DNA from: Priapulus caudatus
Lineage: Eukaryota; Priapulida; Priapulimorpha; Priapulimorphida; Priapulidae
Assembly: GCF_000485595.1 (NCBI RefSeq)
Contig: NW_014577378.1
Location: 53,513-77,259 of the forward strand
DNA: 23,747 nt
Direction: 5' to 3'
Shown: in pieces, positions 18,772-23,747 of the stretch
How the letters are laid out: every line of letters starts with the position of its first letter
Numbering within the stretch: the first letter of the stretch is position 1
The notes under the pieces: generated by a model
Databases searched by the model: none
Seen by the model: only the letters and a program-made list of their open reading frames with translations
Told to the model about the DNA's origin: nothing
Made by a program: the position numbers and the translations under genes

Positions 18772-19207
18772 TGGCTTTTCGTATATGCGTGCCTTGTCCA
18801 TTTCGTCAAAAGTATAGTATCTCGTGCTAGTAAGTGTGAAATTGTCAATAGTTCAGTTTCTCACATACCTATGCATCTTGAAATTGTTTAAAGTTTGGTT
18901 TTTTGCCCTTAGCATGCTTTATGGAATTCATCAAATGTTCAGCATCTCACGTTTAATAGCATATATCGCGCAATTTGTAAAAGGTTTGGTCTTCATGTTA
19001 GCATGCATTGCAAAATTTGTCACAAGCTTGGCATCTCGCGTTAGCGTGCGTCGCAAAATTCTACAAAAGCTTAGCCACTCGCGTTCACATGCAGTGTAAA
19101 ATTCACCCAAAAGTTTGGCCTTTCGCGTCAGCGTGCGTCGAGAAATTCATTGAAATGTTTGGCATCTCGCATTAGCATGCGCTGCAAAATTCGTTGAAAA
19201 TGTTTGC
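18772..19207. repeat. 43-bp minisatellite, about ten diverged copies
   Basis: Each unit follows the pattern TTTGGCATCTCGCGTTAGCA then TGCGTCGCAAAATTCG and CAAAAG. The units at the right end (19000-19207) are closest to each other and those at the left are most decayed. Forty-three is not a multiple of three, so the 91-codon frame at 18824-19099 is not a repeated protein. The array starts 52 bp beyond the hexosaminidase stop codon and so lies in its 3' untranslated region or immediate downstream flank. A minus-strand ATTAAA (18952-18957) sits inside it. Confidence 0.85.
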
Positions 19208-19259
19208 CAGAGTTCCTGTGGGATTGAGGCTCCTGCCGGTTGCGGTTGTGTCATTGTCA

Positions 19260-19323
19260 TCATTGCGCAAACTCGTGCTTGCAGAAACCCGGCCCGTTGA
19301 CGGGCTGCGCCGGTACTCCTCTC
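19260..19323 (-). CDS. Beta-hexosaminidase, last coding exon
   Basis: Last exon of a GH20 beta-N-acetylhexosaminidase, the lysosomal enzyme that removes terminal GlcNAc/GalNAc from glycans and gangliosides. On the minus strand an acceptor ending TTCGTTTATGCCCTCAG is followed by one base that completes the AG left by the exon at 21363. The frame then reads RGVPAQPVNGPGFCKHEFAQ and stops (TGA, 19262-19260). This matches the RGVQAQPLNVGFC end of human HEXA. The cysteine is the second half of the C-terminal disulfide; the loop to its partner is one residue longer than in human. There is no sign of breakage. Family call from remembered motifs; HEXA versus HEXB cannot be decided. Confidence 0.88.
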
Positions 19324-19468
19324 CTGAGGGCATAAACGAAACACCCAATTACATCAAACAGTCATCGGTGGAAAACCTGACCTTTACCGATACAACTTTA
19401 GAATAATATAGGCAGTGATCCAAAAGGTTGCGATGCAATGCGCAAAGGTTATGAGCAAGTCACGCAGG

Positions 19469-19770
19469 CAGTGGCATCACAACATGATTGGGGGCCTGTA
19501 AGCAAAAATGAAATTGGTGCCCTAAACATGAATATTTTTTGATTGACCGTGCGCCGCAGGCGAGTGCCGGAGGTAGGAAGCGTGAAGGGGGGGGGAGGGG
19601 TCTGGGGGTTCAGCCCCAAATTTTTTTTTAAATATAGACGCTCTAAAATACAATTTCCAGCATTCTGAGGCTATTTTGAAAGCTTGGGGGCCCCAAAACT
19701 TTCAAACTGGGCAACGGGGCTAGGGCCCGTAGCGTTTTGCTACGGCAGCCCTACAGATGTGACGCCCCTG
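19469..19770. mobile_element. hAT-type MITE in the hexosaminidase intron
   Basis: The left end CAGTGGCATCAC and right end GTGACGCCCCTG form imperfect inverted repeats (10 of 12). The flanks CACGCAGG (19461-19468) and CATGCAGG (19771-19778) agree at 7 of 8. The interior has G-rich runs (19588-19610) and GGGGCCCC-like stretches. It lies within the 2.04-kb last intron, 146 bp from the last exon. Confidence 0.75.
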
Positions 19771-19778
19771 CATGCAGG

Positions 19779-20639
19779 CACTTAATTACACTTGATTACA
19801 TCCACTGTTACCGAGACAGGAAGAGCAACCAATTTCTAGAAGCCTATCGAATTTTGGTATGCACAACCAATTTAGATAGTTAAACTTGCACATAAAGGTC
19901 AATCAAGGAAAACATTCAGTTTCCTTTACGAACATGCATTCATTCTACAGCAGTGCCTGCTAACAAAGGTCTGATTGCACACCGTAGAGTGTATGCATGT
20001 GAGAAGGAAGTAGATTCCGAATGTTTGGAAGAAGGTCTGAAATGATTGCGAACAGACTCGTAATGTTTGGATTAGGAATCATTGGAGGTCGATGTGCCAT
20101 CAACCATTTGGTGCCATGGTTGAGTGGGTCGGGAGCGCGTGTGGATTTACTGAGCCACGGCGGCGAATCGCGCATGAATTTACCTTAGGATTTACTTGAA
20201 TTCAACGGATGTGTGACAACTACGAAGTGCTTACACTCGTGCTGAGCTGTGTTGCCAGGGGGACTTTAACCATTACATAGTTACAAGACTTAAATTTACA
20301 CATAAATTTAGAAGAGTAAACCTAATAATATTTAAAATGTAAATTAAGCAAATTACATTTAAAAGTAATATTAGTATGGCTAGTCGCAATATAGTTAAGA
20401 TGTTTTATGACAAAGACTAATCTTAGGACTAATAACCGTTCCACGAAACAGTTCAGAGGTTAGGAACAGGGACCGATGTAAAGATAAACCATCGCTCTGA
20501 CAGTAGTTTAGGACTATACGTGAGAACCAAGACATTATTAATTTTAGGACTCGCCTCAAGCGACCCTCGGCAGTGTAGCTGGGTCAAACAGGAGTAAACG
20601 ACTCGCTGGGCACCCTTCATCAGAAAACTTGCGGTAGCG
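19779..20639. other. Intronic sequence, no other gene
   Basis: Part of the last hexosaminidase intron. A plus-strand frame around 20010-20190 and a minus-strand frame at 19960-20175 overlap, and neither has a recognisable domain. Confidence 0.45.
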
Positions 20640-21010
20640 GCACCGCGTGATGACGCCACACCTGAACGTTACCGCGTGATGAGTGTGACGAATGATGAGC
20701 GCTCTCGACTAATGAATATGCAGATTGCAATTCGTGCGACGAGCTTTCGCGGCCGTAAAATGCCGGGCCGAATAATTAGCGTCGCCGCGGCAACAGACAC
20801 ATTAGCATAACCAGCCCGGGGCAGTTGTGCAAAAATAATGCGTGCCACCTGCCACACCACGCCGCGACTGCGGCGATGTAAAACATGGGTGTGATGGACA
20901 TCGCAAGCACCAATAAGTGATTACATCTATTTACGAGCGGTCGCCCTATCGCTACACTGTGCGGCATGCCCGAGCGTTGCGATCATGATGGATGGAATAG
21001 ACTCGCGATG
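20640..21010. promoter_or_regulatory. CpG-rich intronic block
   Basis: CpG density rises clearly against the flanks, with words such as TTTCGCGGCCG and CGTCGCCGCGG. ACCGCGTGATGA occurs twice (20642-20653 and 20671-20682), and an octamer-like TTAGCATAA lies near 20801. It may be an intronic enhancer, an alternative promoter or an old CpG-rich repeat. No transcription start can be assigned. Confidence 0.25.
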
Positions 21011-21231
21011 ATAGAGGTCATGGAAATGAATGGCAGGATCCAAGGCAGTTCGTAAATTATATTAGGGGTACTTGGCCAATAATCGTTTTGAAAAAATTGG
21101 TTGAGCCTTAGGCTTAGACATCTGCATTGTCGTCGTCATCACCATCACTGTGAATTAGTAATGGACAGCAAAAATATCATCACCAACATTAGTGTCAGTT
21201 CATACTTTCACAACACACAATTGCAAACAGT

Positions 21232-21243
21232 CCCCCCCCCCCC
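21232..21243. repeat. 12-base C homopolymer
   Basis: Twelve consecutive C residues. The length is likely to be unreliable in sequencing. Confidence 0.9.
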
Positions 21244-21273
21244 TAAAGGACGGCTAGAATAAGTTTGGGCGGT

Positions 21274-21309
21274 CAACCATGCGCTAGCACACAGCACAGC
21301 GCATGGTTG
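21274..21309. repeat. 11-bp perfect hairpin
   Basis: CAACCATGCGC and GCGCATGGTTG are exact complements across a 14-base loop (TAGCACACAGCACA). It lies in the hexosaminidase last intron, 53 bp past the donor site, and would form in the pre-mRNA as well. Confidence 0.8.
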
Positions 21310-21362
21310 TCCCCGGCAGCGATGATGCTGAGCTATGTGGCCCGGAATCTGCGGGGCTTCAC

Positions 21363-21467
21363 CTGACCATGCGACAGCGGTGCTCCTCGATGCGCGATGC
21401 TGCCGTCTTGACGTCGTTCACGTCTTCGTTGCTCCACAGCCGCTCTGCAACGGCAGACGCCCGTGGC
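21363..21467 (-). CDS. Beta-hexosaminidase, penultimate exon
   Basis: A minus-strand exon bounded by acceptor TAACTCTTTGCTTGCAG (ending 21468) and donor CAG|GTGAAG (intron from 21362). It is 105 bp: one base completing a Trp codon, 34 codons, and AG carried to the last exon. It reads [16 protein letters not shown], then a helix, then [18 protein letters not shown] is a signature of the HEXA/HEXB GH20 domain end, and HRCRMV is identical to human HEXB as I recall it. The Cys is the first half of the C-terminal disulfide. About three quarters of codons end in G or C. The Trp that begins the motif needs the previous exon to end in TG. I find no such exon to 23747, so the catalytic part, with its Asp-Glu pair, should lie to the right. 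Confidence 0.9.
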
Positions 21468-21629
21468 CTGCAAGCAAAGAGTTAACACAAATTTGACCGG
21501 CTAGCATTAGAAACAACTCCTGCAGCATTAAAGCAGGCTTCTCTATATGCGTAGGAAGACACAGGACAGCTCTAGCAAAGACCATATTAGTTGGCTTTAT
21601 ATTAGTAGTATAAACTACATCACTCGATA

Positions 21630-21790
21630 CAGTCAAACCTCCATAATAGGTTCACTCAGGGAAATTGGCAAGTGTTCTTTATTGACAGATCTCCATCCCA
21701 TAGTTTATTTCAGCATATAAATGTGACTTAATGGGAAAGCCAACTGTTCCTTATAGAGAGTTGTCTGTTCTACAGGATTCTGTTAATACA
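21630..21790. mobile_element. Fragment of a pogo/Tigger-like MITE
   Basis: It begins TA|CAGTCAAACCTCCATAAT, a terminus style shared by pogo-type elements. Downstream are TTATAGAGAG and TTGTCTGTTCTACAGG, typical of their subterminal repeats. No opposite end is seen, so it appears truncated. It lies in the intron upstream of the hexosaminidase exon at 21363. Confidence 0.4.
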
Positions 21791-21935
21791 GGATTTATTG
21801 TAAGTGATACCTGCATAAATCCTACGCTAAGACCTGCACAGATACAGCAGCTTGTAATCACACACGCTGTGTGAATTTGGCAAATAGTTTCCTCAGCTTG
21901 AAACTAACGTGTTTTTCACTATAAAGATATTTCAC

Positions 21936-21957
21936 CCACGTGTATAAATGCACGTGG
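21936..21957. promoter_or_regulatory. Twin CACGTG E-boxes around TATAAA
   Basis: CCACGTG (21936-21942), TATAAATG, then CACGTGG (21951-21957) form an inverted repeat with 7-bp arms. CACGTG is the core for bHLH-zip factors, including the TFEB family that controls lysosomal genes. The position, 470 bp upstream of a hexosaminidase exon inside its gene, makes this suggestive only. Confidence 0.25.
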
Positions 21958-22427
21958 CAATGACAAATATAGACTATGCTCACAGTATCGTTGCATTCTT
22001 ATTTATCGCCACCAAAGACCATAAGCAAATGCATACAGCTTTTTCGTCACTGCCAAACCTCACAAGAACCACACAATACCTCATAAGAACACTTTACCTC
22101 ATGTGTTCTCACTAATTACTGAATTAACACTTTACGTGGGTCGGAATTTGTACGTGACATGGTCTTTTGTTAATATTGCGGCTCCGAGTCATTCTTGTCA
22201 CATGCCAAGACATGTTCGTAACGCGCAACGTCAACCGCTTACCACATGCACCCATGTAACTGGCCTCCCCTACCTACATAGAATGTTATTTAACCTTCAC
22301 GCAGCATTTAATAAAGAATGAAAACGCAACAACAACATGCCTATCATTCCCATTACAGCGCCGATTCTACAGAATTCGATATGCCTCGGGGTTTATCGCA
22401 ATAATGCAAGCAATAACGTAATAGGTG
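21958..22427. other. No gene recognised
   Basis: Unique sequence with an imperfect short tandem (ACCTCACAAGAACCAC, ACCTCATAAGAACAC) at 22057-22091. The 72-codon frame at 22103-22321 has no recognisable domain. An ATTTAATAAAG at 22308 contains a plus-strand AATAAA. Confidence 0.4.
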
Positions 22428-22472
22428 GAAGACGATGAGTGAGGACGACGCTCGGCTGCCACCATCGTCTTC
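22428..22472. repeat. 10-bp perfect hairpin
   Basis: GAAGACGATG (22428-22437) and CATCGTCTTC (22463-22472) are exact complements across a 25-base loop, 25 bp upstream of the exon candidate at 22497. Confidence 0.7.
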
Positions 22473-22496
22473 TAGAACAATGACACGGTAGACTTA

Positions 22497-22527
22497 ATGG
22501 CGACTTCAAGCCGTGATCGGTATGCAG
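22497..22527 (+). CDS. Candidate first coding exon with consensus donor
   Basis: ATGGCGACTTCAAG opens MATSSRDRYA and reaches GCAG|GTAAGT at 22527/22528, a strong splice donor. Upstream stops keep the frame short, so this ATG would be the start. The frame also stays open through the donor to 22703. I do not recognise the peptide and cannot find its next exon. It lies on the strand opposite to hexosaminidase and would be an antisense or nested gene, which lowers confidence. Confidence 0.2.
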
Positions 22528-22703
22528 GTAAGTGCACGATGTGGGTTTCTGCGGCAGCGTATATTGCACAATGTGCGGACCACCCGGGCTTGCTCAATCC
22601 GGTTCTAAAATTCCCTAGACTGTTTGCATGCAGTGGTTATCTAGACATTGCTTTCACTTTCAGTTACAGTGCTGGACCCGGTGGGGGAAATCATGCGGAT
22701 TGA

Positions 22704-23233
22704 ACCTGCTGACACTTTCCAATATACTTATGCTTGCAAGATTCAAATTTCAAATTGTCGCCTTTTCTTTCAAATCCGACATGGGTGAACACTGACTGTG
22801 GTAACTACATACAGCATTGTGGGTTTCTTTTGAAAATAAACTAGTCAACATTTAGATATCATTTTGGGTAGGGGTTAAAAATTCCAAAGACAGCTACTGA
22901 CTCTGAATGAAAGACTGTGAGCACGTTTCGCGATTCTTTCAATAAAAGTCCGCATTTAAAAACGTTTCGCTTCTCACCAAAAGTCTACACCTGAGAGCAA
23001 TCCATCCCCAGGGGCATCAGACCATGTCATTGAAACTACCATTTTACCAGCTGCCCTATGGCAGTCGACTAAGGTGGGGTTTCTCATTACGGTACTACAT
23101 CACACATTCTAACTACGGTGGTCATTGCCTTATGATATCACAAACAAAAGATACCACATGTAATCTTTTCATGTCTTTTTCCATGCACAGTCTAATATTA
23201 CGTTGTGAGGCAGGTACATTGTACAGGATTATA
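22704..23233. other. No gene recognised
   Basis: A donor-like site on the minus strand (TTTTG|GTGAGA at 22974-22980) closes an open stretch that does not resemble any hexosaminidase exon. An 89-codon plus frame at 23024-23293 runs into the repeat at 23234 and is not supported. Confidence 0.4.
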
Positions 23234-23291
23234 GGACAACTACCCCCCGGACAATTAACCCCCACCCCAGACAACTACCACCTGGACAACT
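23234..23291 (+). repeat. Degenerate GGACAACTACCCCC tandem repeat
   Basis: Four imperfect units of 13-20 bp built on GGACAAYTAMCCCC. The GGACAAC word also dominates the ends of the transposon at 7674-8909, but without longer shared sequence. Confidence 0.75.
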
Positions 23292-23654
23292 AGAAACGAG
23301 CAGTTGTCGCCAACTATATGTATCCCCCGTGATCTAGTATGAATGGAATATCTCTGTAAGGACGTAGAAGGCAGGTAAAGTTAAATAAGTCACAAAGACA
23401 AAGGTTTGTTAGACAACTGGTCTGCATATATACAAATATATGCCTCCATTACACTGACAAGCAGGAAACATTGTTGGAACTACTTATCCATATTGCAATG
23501 CTTTTGCATCTAAATATGCATTTGCATGAAAGGTGCCATAATTTCATTTAATAATTTCATTTTCCTTTAGCTTTTGCACTATATAATAGCTGAATCACTA
23601 TAGCAGAGTGGCGCACGGCTAACGACTGCAGATGTTACATAGATCGATACTCAC

Positions 23655-23732
23655 AGGTTTAGTTAGGCCGATGACACAGTTCCGTAGGGTGCTGAATATT
23701 TCGTCGATAAGGACATTGCCCGACTGGAGGTC
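23655..23732 (-). CDS. Candidate internal exon, family uncertain
   Basis: On the minus strand, TTCTAATACCTTCAG precedes a 78-bp stretch that ends at CCT|GTGAGT (intron from 23654). The exon is open in one frame and exactly 26 codons, in phase 0 at both ends: DLQSGNVLIDEIFSTLRN then CVIGLTKP. The reverse direction is closed. The helical LIDEIFSTLRNC pattern recalls the N-terminal armadillo-like repeats of Ataxin-10, but this is a faint likeness. It does not match any hexosaminidase segment and its phase does not fit the TG end needed at 21467. It sits at the window edge, so context is missing. Confidence 0.3.
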
Positions 23733-23747
23733 CTGAAGGTATTAGAA

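Noticed and set aside
18824-19099. A 91-codon hydrophobic frame
   Set aside because: It runs through the 43-bp minisatellite, whose period is not a multiple of three, so the protein is not repeated and the frame is accidental.
22230-22310. Upstream hexosaminidase exon ending at a GTAAGC donor near 22245
   Set aside because: The phase would fit, but the encoded residues (LHGCMW) do not match the family.
22974-23060. Upstream hexosaminidase exon ending TG at a GTGAGA donor
   Set aside because: The frame ends SGVDFW and does not resemble the CxWGE segment that should precede [11 protein letters not shown].

Overview
This window looks like animal (metazoan) nuclear DNA from a repeat-rich genome, most likely a marine invertebrate such as a sponge or cnidarian. 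The reasons are spliced exons with GT..AG borders, RNA polymerase III box A/box B SINEs, many short DNA-transposon relatives (MITEs) with exact target-site duplications, TTAGGG-like tracts, and abundant (CA)n, (GA)n and (TA)n microsatellites. I see no operons, Shine-Dalgarno sites or long ORFs. The phylum is inference and cannot be fixed from this sequence. Most ORFs of 60-200 codons are readings of simple repeats, not genes.

Left third (1-7,000): low-complexity and assembly-sensitive sequence. About 1 kb at 38-1009 recurs at 3434-4532 with differences dominated by one-base indels, which looks more like an unmerged haplotype or noisy read than a biological duplication. A 240-bp polypurine tract, CG/TG-rich patches and a large CA/TG block with a single N at its strand switch follow.

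Middle (7,000-17,300): a mosaic of mobile elements. There is a hAT-like MITE at 7012. A 1.24-kb transposon at 7674-8909 has TTTAAG target duplications and carries a second hAT MITE with a perfect 8-bp duplication. There are tRNA-derived SINEs, one with a perfect 12-bp duplication, and a candidate Helitron whose GATGG-rich 3' module recurs three times. At the right end a hAT element at 16522-17290 is interrupted by a 400-bp Harbinger-like MITE. Gaps (10 N at 11012, single N at 12933) lie inside this part. A small spliced minus-strand transcript with a 48-bp intron and a CRE upstream is possible at 14714-14972.

Right third (17,300-23,747): the only gene I can name. Two minus-strand exons (21363-21467 and 19260-19323) join in phase and encode the C-terminus of a lysosomal beta-hexosaminidase (GH20, HEXA/HEXB family), including its stop codon. 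Their 2.04-kb intron holds a hAT MITE and a CpG-rich block. A ten-copy 43-bp minisatellite starts about 50 bp past the stop. The catalytic-domain exons are not in the window and should lie to the right. A further minus-strand exon candidate at 23655-23732 and a plus-strand first-exon candidate at 22497 are weaker. I found no coherent new multi-gene system; the most informative features are the nested transposons, the perfect 33-bp foldback at 16299-16405 and the hexosaminidase gene end.
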